Below, piece by piece: positions 42,901-51,981 of a stretch of 64,000 nucleotides of DNA (the first letter of the stretch is position 1; each line of letters starts with the position of its first letter). The translations under genes and the position numbers were made by a program. The notes under the pieces are model-generated. The model was not told where the DNA came from and ran no database searches. It saw only the letters and a program-made list of their open reading frames with translations. Origin of the DNA: Rothia sp035916755 (GTDB taxonomy: Bacteria > Actinomycetota > Actinomycetes > Actinomycetales > Micrococcaceae). Location of the stretch: positions 124,001-188,000 of the forward strand of contig NZ_JAYWIX010000004.1 in NCBI RefSeq assembly GCF_035916755.1, in the 5' to 3' direction.

Positions 42901-45768
42901 ATGAAGCCACTTTTTGCGGGCACCTTCCCGGATTGGAGCACCCAGGCGGCTAGTCTCTGGGCAAAGACTGACCGCACTGAAGAGGACAGCACCGCGTGGC
43001 TCAACCTGCCTCAGCACATGCTCGATTCAGCCCAGGTGGGTGCCTATCTTTGGGAGAACTACCTGTCAGCCAATCACCGTCGCTTCATCAGCAAAGAACT
43101 CAACCTCACGGGTGACGAAGCCCAGCAGCTGGCAGCTTTCCTCTGTGGCGCTCACGATGTAGGCAAGGCAAGTCACTCCTTCGCAACCCAGCTTAACCAC
43201 TCCGAACGTTACAGCTTTCTACTCGATAAGATCCGTTCGGCAGATTTACCGCTTCCTTCGTCGGTTCCGAAAGATATGTGGCTGCCCCACTCAGCAGCAA
43301 GCTACTACATCACCCTTGATTACCTGAGTGCTAAATTTGGCAGGTCCAGCCGCCGCAAACTCACCGGTCTCTGTGAGGCACTGGATGCCCACCACGGTCT
43401 GCCATCAGGTAAGACCTTTGTACAACAAATGGCCTTCGAGAGTGACCATATGGGCACGCCCTGGTTTGCGGTACACACCGAGCTGCTGGATAAGATTCTT
43501 GAATTGACAGAGGCTGAAACTGTTATCGAGAAGCTGCTTCAGAATCGCGCTAAGTTCAAGGACAGTACCAAGATGCTGTTCACGGGTTTGGTGATTATGG
43601 CTGACTGGATTGCTTCTAACGCCTACTATTTTCCGTTGGGTAGCTACACCCCAGAACAGCAGCACAAGCGTTTCGAGGCGGGTATCGCGAAATTGCGCTT
43701 ACCGGCTCAGTGGTCACCTGAGCATTTTGCAGGGCGCTCACCGGCTGAAATTTATGCCGCCAAGTTTTTGTGGAATGCGGCAGACTCCCCACGGCCTGTA
43801 CAGGAAGCCGTGTTGGATGTCCTCAACACAGAAAAACCACCCAAAATGCTGATTATTGAGGCCCCCATGGGTGAGGGTAAAACCGAGGCAGCACTCGTGG
43901 CAGCAGAGCGTCTGGCTGAGATCAATGGATGTAACGGTATTTTCTTCGGTGCCCCCACCATGGCAACTACCGATGCTCTTTTCAACCGCATTCGCAGATG
44001 GGCGGAGCAGTCCCACAAGTCACCCGTGGTATCTATGTACTTGGGTCATTCGAAGAACCAACTCAACGCGTCCTACAGCGAGCTTGACCGTTTTGCTCGT
44101 TTCAATCTTGCTGACGAAAGCAACCACACCACAAACCATGTTCAGGTGATTGCCCACCAGTGGTTCCGCGGGCGCAAGCAGGGTATCCTCTCAAGCCTGG
44201 TGGTTGCCACGGTTGACCAGGTGCTGATGATGGCGCTCCAGAGCAAGCACCTGATGTTGCGGCATCTGGGTTTGGCAGGCAAAGTCGTAGTAATTGATGA
44301 GGTTCATTCCTACGATACCTATATGGGGCACTACATGGCGGCGGCGCTAACCTGGTTAGGCAGTTACGGGGTGCCGGTAGTGCTGCTGTCAGCTACTCTG
44401 CCACAGAGCATGAAGAATGATCTTGCCCTTGCCTACCGTAGGGGTCTAGTGGGTCGGACCCACGAGGCCGTGGAAGTGCCGGATGTCGGGGATGCCTATC
44501 CAGTTATTACGGCGGTGGGCAACGAAAGTATTGATGTGTATGAGGTTGCCCCCAGCGCCCGCCGCACCAGCTATTCGGTATTACCTATGGCTGACGATCC
44601 ACAGTCGCTAGATGCTGTGATGGGTAGAGTGCGGGATGGCGGCGGTTGTCTGCTAGTTATCTGCAATACTGTGGATCGCGCCCAGGCTGCCTACCGGTTA
44701 GCTAAGGACGCGGTGGGTGAGGAGGCCTATCTACTCCACTCACGTTTCACGGCACTTGAGAGGGTGGAGCGTGAGTCCTACCTAGCGGGTGAACTGGGTC
44801 CGGACGCTTCCCTAGGGCAGGGCCGCCCGGAACGCCGGATTGTGGTGGCAACGCAGGTGGTTGAGCAGTCTCTGGATCTTGATTTTGACTGTATGATCAC
44901 GGATATTGCACCCATTGACTTGGTTTTGCAGCGTTTGGGGCGTCTACACCGGCACCGCAGACCCACCGGAGATAGGCCAGAGTGGGCGCAGGAACCAGTG
45001 GTGTACGTGCGGGGCATGGAAGAGCCTCCTACCGAGTTTACTGCCCCGGTCTTTGCTCGTGGCGTGGACACGGTCTACCAACCCGCTCTGCTCCTACCCA
45101 CCTGTAAGGAGCTGGCTCTGCACACCTCAGAGGGCACGGTGCTAGATATTCCCAGGGATATTCCGCGTATGGTACGCGCGGTTTACTCGACTCCCAGCGT
45201 CCTGCCTGCTTGGAATACCACATACGAGGAAGCGGTGAAGCAGCTTGAGAATGCCAAAAACCATGCACGCGGCAAGTCGGCAACGTTCAGAGCAGAACTA
45301 AGTACGTCTGTGCGCCCCTTCGCCAATGTGTGGGCAACACAAACAGGTGACCTCACCGATGAACAGGGCGCCGCCCAGGTACGCGATACCGAACCAACTA
45401 TTGAGGTGGTTCTGGTTCAAGAAGTGGGGCAGGGCTACTACCGTCCACTGCCCTGGCTGATGGATGATGAGCCGCCGGTTCTGGCCAATGGTTCCGTTCC
45501 TGACGAGGATTTATCTTATTTACTTGCCCAGGCAACGGTGCGGTTGCCCTATCAGATGTCTCGCCCCTGGATAGTTGACCAGGTACTCGATGTTCTTGAA
45601 GGCACAACGGATATTGCCTGGCAAAAGTCCCACCTGCTGAGGGGGCTACTCCAACTAAAGCTTGATGACAACTATGAGACAGAACTAGCCGATTTCAGGC
45701 TGCGCTACAGCCAGGAGCTTGGCCTGCAACTGATTGATATTCCCTACCAGAGAAAGGACGGCGAATGA
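42901..45768 (+). CDS. cas3: Type I-E Cas3 helicase-nuclease
   Basis: A 955-residue Cas3; ATG 42901 sits 4 nt after GGAGGT, better than ATG 42889. The HD nuclease motif is GAHDVGKASHSF (near residue 83), Walker A EAPMGEGKTEAA (near 320), DEVH in VVIDEVHSYD (near 464), motif III LLSATLP, and motif VI VLQRLGRLHRH. It unwinds and degrades DNA marked by Cascade. It is the first gene of an eight-gene operon and overlaps cse1 by 4 bases. Confidence 0.96.
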   Translation: MKPLFAGTFPDWSTQAASLWAKTDRTEEDSTAWLNLPQHMLDSAQVGAYLWENYLSANHRRFISKELNLTGDEAQQLAAFLCGAHDVGKASHSFATQLNHSERYSFLLDKIRSADLPLPSSVPKDMWLPHSAASYYITLDYLSAKFGRSSRRKLTGLCEALDAHHGLPSGKTFVQQMAFESDHMGTPWFAVHTELLDKILELTEAETVIEKLLQNRAKFKDSTKMLFTGLVIMADWIASNAYYFPLGSYTPEQQHKRFEAGIAKLRLPAQWSPEHFAGRSPAEIYAAKFLWNAADSPRPVQEAVLDVLNTEKPPKMLIIEAPMGEGKTEAALVAAERLAEINGCNGIFFGAPTMATTDALFNRIRRWAEQSHKSPVVSMYLGHSKNQLNASYSELDRFARFNLADESNHTTNHVQVIAHQWFRGRKQGILSSLVVATVDQVLMMALQSKHLMLRHLGLAGKVVVIDEVHSYDTYMGHYMAAALTWLGSYGVPVVLLSATLPQSMKNDLALAYRRGLVGRTHEAVEVPDVGDAYPVITAVGNESIDVYEVAPSARRTSYSVLPMADDPQSLDAVMGRVRDGGGCLLVICNTVDRAQAAYRLAKDAVGEEAYLLHSRFTALERVERESYLAGELGPDASLGQGRPERRIVVATQVVEQSLDLDFDCMITDIAPIDLVLQRLGRLHRHRRPTGDRPEWAQEPVVYVRGMEEPPTEFTAPVFARGVDTVYQPALLLPTCKELALHTSEGTVLDIPRDIPRMVRAVYSTPSVLPAWNTTYEEAVKQLENAKNHARGKSATFRAELSTSVRPFANVWATQTGDLTDEQGAAQVRDTEPTIEVVLVQEVGQGYYRPLPWLMDDEPPVLANGSVPDEDLSYLLAQATVRLPYQMSRPWIVDQVLDVLEGTTDIAWQKSHLLRGLLQLKLDDNYETELADFRLRYSQELGLQLIDIPYQRKDGE

Positions 45769-47444
45769 GTTCCACAACAACCCAGGAGGCTTTTAACCTG
45801 CTTGATAGGGGGTGGATTCGGTGTTCTATGCTGAATGGAGAGATCAAGACCCTTTCCCTACTTGAGGTTTTTGACCAGCTGGACCAGGTTCGCCGGCTGG
45901 CAGGGGATTCACCCCAGCAGGATTACGCTGTCTTCCGCCTTTTGTTGGCAATATTCTGGAGAGCGCAAGCCACTACCGATGAACTGCGAGATTCAGCTGA
46001 TGACCTCATGGGCTGGTGGGCAGACCTTTACGAAGGCGAGACAGCTCATCTTGCTTCCCCTGTGGCAGATTATCTTGAGAGCTACCGCCACCGCTTTAAT
46101 CTTTTCGATGATCAAGTACCCTTCATGCAGGTAGCAGATTTGGCAACGAAGAAAGGGGAACATTCTTCTATTCAGCGTCTGATTCCAGAAGCTGAGCTGG
46201 ACTACTTCACCATGCGGGCAGGTGCAGGCAGGGAGGCAGTGACACCGGCTGAAGCAGCGCGCTGGCTCGTAGCAATCCACGCTTGGGATTATTCAGGTAT
46301 CAAACCCGGTGCGCTGGGGGACCCCCGTGTCAAGGATGGTAAAGGCTATCCCATTGGTATCGGCTGGACGGGCTGGACCGGCGGTGTAGTTATCCACGGC
46401 GCGCATCTGGGGCAAACACTCATGCTCAATACCCCAGCAACCACCGTTCTAGATAACACGCTGTGGGATATAGACCGCCCCGTGTGGGAACGTAAACCTG
46501 ACACCTCAGCACCGCGTTCTAGCGAGTTCCCCGAAGGTCCCTGTGACGTGCTGACCTGGCAGATCCGTCGCGTTCGACTCTTTAGAGAGCAGGACTCAGT
46601 AACTGGGGTTCTGGTGACCAATGGCGACAGGATTGAGTTCAGGAACCAGTTCGCTGATCCTATGACTGGCTACCGCTACAGTACAGCGCAATCCAAAAAA
46701 GGCAATCCGGTGTTCTTCGCCAAATCGCATCAGGAAGAACGCACCCTCTGGCGGGGTGTTGAAGCACTATTAGCGGGCGAACAGCTACAGGACATCCCTC
46801 AGGGAGGTGAATCGGACAAGCAGCCGGTCACCCTAAAGTTTTTGCAAGATTTACAGGGTAGTGAGGTCCTAGAAGCAGAGCAGGAAGTTCAGGTGGAGTT
46901 AGTAGGTATTATCTACGGCAATAATTCAGCTGTTATTGCTAACTCAATCCATGAGCTCATTCCCTTCAAGCTCCGTACGCTTATCGCGCGGGATACACTC
47001 CCCCAAAGAACTATCGTGCTTGCTGCCCGCAGAGCGGTTCAAGCGTCTGTCCACTTGGGGCAGTTTGTTGGGTTCTTAGCAGAAGCAGCGGGTAACAACA
47101 ACGAATTTGGGAAAGAAGCTACCCACCGGCAAACAGCGCGTGCTACAGCTACTGGACGTGTACTGAACAAGCTAGAAAACAGTTACAAGGCGTGGCTGCT
47201 CACCGTAACCCCCGAGGCTAATGCAGATTATCTTCTGAATCAGTGGTCTGACACTGTTGAAGAGCTCATCAAGAAAGAAGCAAAGGTTCTGGCAGATGGC
47301 GCAGGTAACAAAGCTCTGATTGGCAGGCTTGATCCCAAATCTGAAAAGCCCCGCTTGCTCAGCACCTCAACTGCCCTAGGCAGACTCGAGATTTCTCTCA
47401 AGAAAACCCTAGAACGCATACCCGATGTCGAAACCCAAGCATAG
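45765..47444 (+). CDS. cse1: Cascade large subunit Cse1
   Basis: A 559-residue Cse1/CasA (family typical 500-560). The N-terminal FNLLDRGWIRC opening, a long central PAM-sensing fold and the C-terminal four-helix bundle are recognisable from overall pattern. It reads the PAM and recruits Cas3. ATG overlaps the cas3 stop (ATGA). Also named casA or cas8e. Confidence 0.92.
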   Translation: MSSTTTQEAFNLLDRGWIRCSMLNGEIKTLSLLEVFDQLDQVRRLAGDSPQQDYAVFRLLLAIFWRAQATTDELRDSADDLMGWWADLYEGETAHLASPVADYLESYRHRFNLFDDQVPFMQVADLATKKGEHSSIQRLIPEAELDYFTMRAGAGREAVTPAEAARWLVAIHAWDYSGIKPGALGDPRVKDGKGYPIGIGWTGWTGGVVIHGAHLGQTLMLNTPATTVLDNTLWDIDRPVWERKPDTSAPRSSEFPEGPCDVLTWQIRRVRLFREQDSVTGVLVTNGDRIEFRNQFADPMTGYRYSTAQSKKGNPVFFAKSHQEERTLWRGVEALLAGEQLQDIPQGGESDKQPVTLKFLQDLQGSEVLEAEQEVQVELVGIIYGNNSAVIANSIHELIPFKLRTLIARDTLPQRTIVLAARRAVQASVHLGQFVGFLAEAAGNNNEFGKEATHRQTARATATGRVLNKLENSYKAWLLTVTPEANADYLLNQWSDTVEELIKKEAKVLADGAGNKALIGRLDPKSEKPRLLSTSTALGRLEISLKKTLERIPDVETQA

Positions 47445-47455
47445 AAAGGAAGACT

Positions 47456-48079
47456 GTGGAAACCACCGCATCAGACGCAACTCAACCGGGTGCCGCGTCC
47501 ACTGCCAAAACCTCTTTCTATAGCTCCCTAGCCCAGGCTATTTACACCCTGTACGGGGACTATGAGAAAGGAAACCGGGCTACCCTTGCCGCTCTGCGTA
47601 AGGCAGCAGGCAAGTCGCCAGAAAAAGACCCGATGGCGTGGTCATATGCCCTGGGTCTTCTGCCTCATTTCGCTTACGAAGGAAGAGGAGACACCGCCAA
47701 TGAGGCAGAAACTGCCGCTTTCACCGCATTTACGCTCTACGCCCTGCACCAGCGTTCGCTCTCACGTCCTATGCACCAACCCAACAGGTCGCTGGGAACT
47801 GCGGTTGCCGAACTAACCGTAGCCTCCAACAGCAAGTCGGTAAAAAGCAGGCTCGATACTCTCATGCTGGCACGCACTCAGGCAGCAACCCACTACCACC
47901 TGCGTTCACTCGTCAACCTGCTGCACGCCCATGAGATTCCCCTAGACTACGCCCAGCTGGGCAGCGACCTCTGGAACCTAGCCCGACCCGCTAAGTGCCA
48001 GGGCGTCATTCTGCGCTGGGGCAGGGATTACGCCTCAGCCATCTGGAAAACAGCCTCTTCTTCCGAACCTTCCGTATAA
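47456..48079 (+). CDS. cse2: Cascade small subunit Cse2
   Basis: A 207-residue Cse2/CasB from GTG 47456 behind AAAGGA. The helical protein has the family's basic face (NRSLGTAVAEL, and the late LWNLARPAKCQGVILRWGRDYA). Two copies line the crRNA-target duplex in Cascade. Confidence 0.9.
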   Translation: METTASDATQPGAASTAKTSFYSSLAQAIYTLYGDYEKGNRATLAALRKAAGKSPEKDPMAWSYALGLLPHFAYEGRGDTANEAETAAFTAFTLYALHQRSLSRPMHQPNRSLGTAVAELTVASNSKSVKSRLDTLMLARTQAATHYHLRSLVNLLHAHEIPLDYAQLGSDLWNLARPAKCQGVILRWGRDYASAIWKTASSSEPSV

Positions 48080-48102
48080 CCCTCTAGATAAGGAAAAATA
48101 CT

Positions 48103-49221
48103 ATGTCCCTCTTTATTGATATCCACGCCCTGCAGACCCTGCCCCCCAGCAACATCAACCGCGATGATACCGGCTCACCCAAGACCGCGACCTTCGGCGG
48201 TGTACCCCGCCAGCGTGTATCTTCCCAGGCGTGGAAGCACGTCATGCGCCACAACCTCGCTGAGGTGCTGACCCCCGATCAGATGGGCGTACGCACCAAA
48301 CGGGTTGTGCAGAAAATTGCTGATCGAGTTTTACAGCTGGATGTTTCCTGGGATAAGACCCGTGCGCTGGCAGAAGCGGAAACCCTGCTCAAGACCGCAG
48401 GTATTAAGGTGGAACGTCCTAAAAAGAAAAAGGATGCAGAGATCGAACCTGAGGTAGAAACAGGTTACTTACTCTTCCTCAGCAACCACCAGATTAGCGC
48501 CGCTGCCCAGGCAATTCTTGACGCTGATGGTAAGAAAATCGCTAAGAGCGATGCGAAGAAGCTCCTGGATGATAAGCACTCCGTAGACATCGCTCTCTTC
48601 GGCCGCATGGTTGCAAATGACGCCTCATTTAATGTGGATGCTTCAGCCCAGGTAGCTCACGCCCTGGGTGTAGCGGGCGCTGAGCCCGAGTTCGACTTCT
48701 TCACCGCAGTAGATGACGTGGTGAAAGACGCCGAGGAAACCGGTGCGGGCATGCTGGGCACTGTTGAAATGATGTCCTCTACCCTCTACCGCTATGCCAC
48801 CCTCAACCTGGACGCGTTGGCAGCAAACCTAGATGATCGAGAAACCGCCGTCAAGGCCGCCCGCGCCTTCGTAGAAGCCTTTCTGGTTTCAATGCCCACC
48901 GGTAAGCAGAACACCTTCGCTAACCGCACTCTACCTGAGGCAATTCTCGTCAACATTCGCAAGGACCGCCCCGTCAACCTGGTGAACGCCTTCGAAGTTC
49001 CCGCAACCAATGAGGACGGCGGCTACCGCCTGCAAGCAGCTAAGAAACTAGCAGCTGAGGCTCAGGCGGTTGACTCCATGTACGGTTACCAGCCCGAAGC
49101 GTCCTGGATTGTTGCCCTACCCCAACTGGTAGGAGAACTCGAAAAACTGGGTACCGTCACCAGCCTGCCGCAACTACTCGACGAACTCACCGACGTCCTC
49201 ACCGCAGCGGAGGCACAGTAA
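48103..49221 (+). CDS. cas7: Cascade backbone Cas7 (Cse4/CasC)
   Basis: A 372-residue Cas7 with the family start FIDIHALQTLPPSNINRDD and PRQRVSSQAWKHVMR. Six copies form the backbone that holds the crRNA; their thumbs force out every sixth base, which is relevant to the mismatch pattern of the crRNA-like element upstream. AAGGA precedes ATG 48103. Confidence 0.95.
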   Translation: MSLFIDIHALQTLPPSNINRDDTGSPKTATFGGVPRQRVSSQAWKHVMRHNLAEVLTPDQMGVRTKRVVQKIADRVLQLDVSWDKTRALAEAETLLKTAGIKVERPKKKKDAEIEPEVETGYLLFLSNHQISAAAQAILDADGKKIAKSDAKKLLDDKHSVDIALFGRMVANDASFNVDASAQVAHALGVAGAEPEFDFFTAVDDVVKDAEETGAGMLGTVEMMSSTLYRYATLNLDALAANLDDRETAVKAARAFVEAFLVSMPTGKQNTFANRTLPEAILVNIRKDRPVNLVNAFEVPATNEDGGYRLQAAKKLAAEAQAVDSMYGYQPEASWIVALPQLVGELEKLGTVTSLPQLLDELTDVLTAAEAQ

Positions 49222-49226
49222 ACCCC

Positions 49227-49919
49227 ATGAAAACACTGGTTCTTAAACTGAGAGGGCCTTTACAATCCTGGGGATCAGACAGCCGCTACCACACCCGCTC
49301 AACCCACACCGCCCCCACCAAGTCAGGCGTACTGGGTCTGCTGGCAGCGGCTCAGGGGCGATACCGCACCGACAATATCTCAGACTTAGCTGGTCTAGAG
49401 TTCGCAGTGCGTATCGATCAACCCGGCAACCTAGAACGTGACTACCAGGCAGCCCGTGAACCGGGAGCAAAAACAGTTAACCTCTCTACACGCTACTACC
49501 TGTCGGACGCGATTTTTCTGGTAGCAGTATCGGGGTCAGATGAACTGATTGAATCCCTTGCCAAAGCCGTGAAGTCACCAGTTTTCCCGCTCTACCTGGG
49601 GCGTCGCAACTGCCCAGCTAATCACGACATCTTCATGAACCTAACAGATCTTGATGTCGAGGAAGCCCTACGCGAGTTACCTTGGCAGGCAAGTACTTGG
49701 TACAGAAAACGGCGAGAGAAGACCGTCTACCTGCCTATCGTTCGGGACGCACGAACAGGGGAAGACGGTGATCTGCTGCGAGATAGCCCCCTCAGCTTCA
49801 GCCAAGAAAACCGCCAGTATTCCTGGCGGACGGTCTTTGAAGCATCCCCCGTGGTTCTCGATAACGAGGACGGCACAGAGTCATTCGATCCATTCTTTGA
49901 GGCGGTGCGTAGTCAATGA
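49227..49919 (+). CDS. cas5: Cascade subunit Cas5e (CasD)
   Basis: A 230-residue Cas5 with the RAMP opening LKLRGPLQSWGSDSRY and HTAPTKSGVLGLLAAA. It holds the 8-nt 5' handle of the crRNA. It starts 5 bp after cas7 and overlaps cas6e by 4 bases. Confidence 0.94.
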   Translation: MKTLVLKLRGPLQSWGSDSRYHTRSTHTAPTKSGVLGLLAAAQGRYRTDNISDLAGLEFAVRIDQPGNLERDYQAAREPGAKTVNLSTRYYLSDAIFLVAVSGSDELIESLAKAVKSPVFPLYLGRRNCPANHDIFMNLTDLDVEEALRELPWQASTWYRKRREKTVYLPIVRDARTGEDGDLLRDSPLSFSQENRQYSWRTVFEASPVVLDNEDGTESFDPFFEAVRSQ

Positions 49920-50602
49920 CATGGTTTAGCTCAATTCTGATTAACCCTCAGAAACGTGAGGGCCGGAAACTACTGGGTAACCGACAGCTTATGCACCGCG
50001 CGGTGTTACAGGCCTTTCCACCAGGATCGCTGGATAACACTGGGCAGCGTGTTCTCTGGCGCTTGGACCACGACGGGCTGAGATACACCCTCTACCTGGT
50101 CAGTCCCATCGAACCTGATTTGACCCACATCGCGGAGCAGGCAGGCTGGGTATCACAAACCTGGAACTCCATCAGCTACGACGGGTTCTTAGACCGCATC
50201 ATGACCGGGCAAGAATGGGGTTTCAGACTCCAGGCCAACCCGGTTAAACGCCAATCAACCCCACCCGGTACTCGCGGCAAAGCGCTGCCCCACGTCACCC
50301 CTGAACAGCAGGTAGCGTGGCTGACCGACCGCGTCGATAAGCTGGGCTTTGCCATCAAGGAAAGCAATGAGGCGCTGGGCGGTCTACTTGTGGACGTCAC
50401 TCACCGGGAAGACCTACGATTCAACCGCAAAGACCCCAACCGGGGCGGAAGCAACGCCCAGATAACCCTGCGCAAGGCACAGTTTGACGGCATCCTTGAA
50501 GTAACCGACGCTGCCCTACTCAAGCAAACGCTCGTGGACGGTATCGGTAGAGGCAAGGCATACGGATGTGGCCTGATGACCCTGAGGAGGGTAGCAGTAT
50601 GA
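49916..50602 (+). CDS. cas6e: crRNA-processing endonuclease Cas6e (CasE)
   Basis: A 228-residue Cas6e. The likely catalytic His is in QLMHRAVLQAFP (near residue 26), and the C-terminal glycine-rich RNA-binding loop reads GIGRGKAYGCGLMTL. It cuts the repeat below its stem, leaving ATGAGCCG as 5' handle. ATGA overlap with cas5. Confidence 0.94.
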   Translation: MTWFSSILINPQKREGRKLLGNRQLMHRAVLQAFPPGSLDNTGQRVLWRLDHDGLRYTLYLVSPIEPDLTHIAEQAGWVSQTWNSISYDGFLDRIMTGQEWGFRLQANPVKRQSTPPGTRGKALPHVTPEQQVAWLTDRVDKLGFAIKESNEALGGLLVDVTHREDLRFNRKDPNRGGSNAQITLRKAQFDGILEVTDAALLKQTLVDGIGRGKAYGCGLMTLRRVAV

Positions 50603-51540
50603 GCATTCCCGGTACACCGCCACCCACTAGAACCGAGTTAGCGCGCGTAAGTGACAGGCTATCTTTTGTCTATCTAGAACGGTGCGCGGTGCACCGGGAC
50701 GCTAACGCGGTAACAGCTACCTCAGATAAGGGCGTGCTCCATATACCTGCAGCGACCCTGGGTTGCCTACTGCTGGGGCCGGGCACCCGCGTCACCAATG
50801 CCGCTATGACATTGTTGGGTGACTGCGGTGCCAGCGTAGTCTGGTGCGGCGAGAACGGTGTACGTTTTTACGCCCACGGTAGTTCATTGGCGCGAAGCTC
50901 CCGCATGCTACAAGCCCAGGCTGAGCTGGTATCTAACTCACGTGCTCGCCTTGATATTGCACGCAAAATGTACGCATACCGGTTTCCCGGTGAAGACGTC
51001 TCAACCCTCACTATGCAGCAACTACGCGGCAGGGAGGGCGCACGTGTCCGCCGTATCTACCGGGAACATGCCGAACGTACCGGTGTTACATGGGGACGTC
51101 GCGACTACGACATCAATATCTTTGAAGATAGCAATCCTATTAATCAGGCTCTGAGCGCCGCCAATGCGGCACTCTACGGCGTGGTGCATTCAGTCATCGT
51201 TGCCCTGGGCTGTGCACCCGGTTTGGGTTTTGTCCATACAGGGAAAGAGAAATCTTTTATCTACGATATTGCTGACCTGTATAAGGCTGAAATCACCATT
51301 CCTGCCGCTTTTAATGTGGTTGCAGCAGGGAGTGACAACCTTACATCGGATGTGCGCCGGGCGGTTCGGGACGCGGTAGTAACACACAAGCTGCTGGCGA
51401 GGTGCGCCCGTGATGTTTCACGACTACTAGTGCCAGATATTGATACGGAATGGGAGCAGATTGACGAACTCTCACTCTGGGCTGGTCCTGGTAAGGGAAC
51501 TGTGAACGCAGGCATTAACTATGCAGGTGATACCGAGTGA
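50599..51540 (+). CDS. cas1: Spacer integrase Cas1
   Basis: A 313-residue Cas1 of the I-E type from ATG 50599, overlapping the cas6e stop by 4 bases. Recognisable segments: VTNAAMTLLGDCGASVVWCG, the metal-ligand regions around NAALYGVVHSVIVALGCAPG and GFVHTGKEKSFIYDIADLYK cut here as HTGKEKSFIYDIADL. With Cas2 it inserts new spacers at the leader end of the array just downstream. Confidence 0.95.
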   Translation: MSIPGTPPPTRTELARVSDRLSFVYLERCAVHRDANAVTATSDKGVLHIPAATLGCLLLGPGTRVTNAAMTLLGDCGASVVWCGENGVRFYAHGSSLARSSRMLQAQAELVSNSRARLDIARKMYAYRFPGEDVSTLTMQQLRGREGARVRRIYREHAERTGVTWGRRDYDINIFEDSNPINQALSAANAALYGVVHSVIVALGCAPGLGFVHTGKEKSFIYDIADLYKAEITIPAAFNVVAAGSDNLTSDVRRAVRDAVVTHKLLARCARDVSRLLVPDIDTEWEQIDELSLWAGPGKGTVNAGINYAGDTE

Positions 51541-51902
51541 TTGTTCTAGTATTATCTGCTTGCCCCGAAGGGTTACGCGGAGACCTCACCCGTTGGCTAC
51601 TTGAAATCAGCCCCGGAACATTTGTGGGCAATGTTTCTGCCAAAGTGCGAGACGCGCTCTGGGAAAGGACCTGCTCCTACGCCAGCAGCGGTAGAGCAAT
51701 TCTCGTTTACTCCTCCGACAGCGAACAGCGACTGCGCTTCAAAGTACATAAGCACGACTGGGAACCTGTGGATATTGAAGGCCTGACACTTATGATGAGA
51801 CCGCTACCTGGTTCACGCAGTACACCACAGCGCAAACCAGGCTGGAGTAAGGCACGCGCTCAGCTACGTTCGAGAAATCCCTCATGGCGCAGTAAGATGT
51901 GA
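51537..51902 (+). CDS. cas2: Cas2e
   Basis: A 121-residue Cas2 from GTG 51537 (GTGA overlap with cas1). The ferredoxin fold and the I-E segments GDLTRWLLEISPGTFVG and VRDALWE are clear. The C-terminus carries a basic tail. It is the structural partner of Cas1. Confidence 0.94.
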   Translation: MIVLVLSACPEGLRGDLTRWLLEISPGTFVGNVSAKVRDALWERTCSYASSGRAILVYSSDSEQRLRFKVHKHDWEPVDIEGLTLMMRPLPGSRSTPQRKPGWSKARAQLRSRNPSWRSKM

Positions 51903-51981
51903 GCGATTAGCTTCTCGACAAAACTCACTCAAACTGAACGAGTATTACCCTTGGCTCAGGTAAAACCCCTTGTCAAGAAGC
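51903..51981 (+). promoter_or_regulatory. CRISPR leader
   Basis: A 79-bp AT-richer stretch between cas2 and the first repeat, on the side where the type I-E repeat reads in its transcribed direction. It contains TTGGCTCAGGTAAAACCCC near the repeat, a block that recurs in changed form inside the array (55916-55947). Confidence 0.8.
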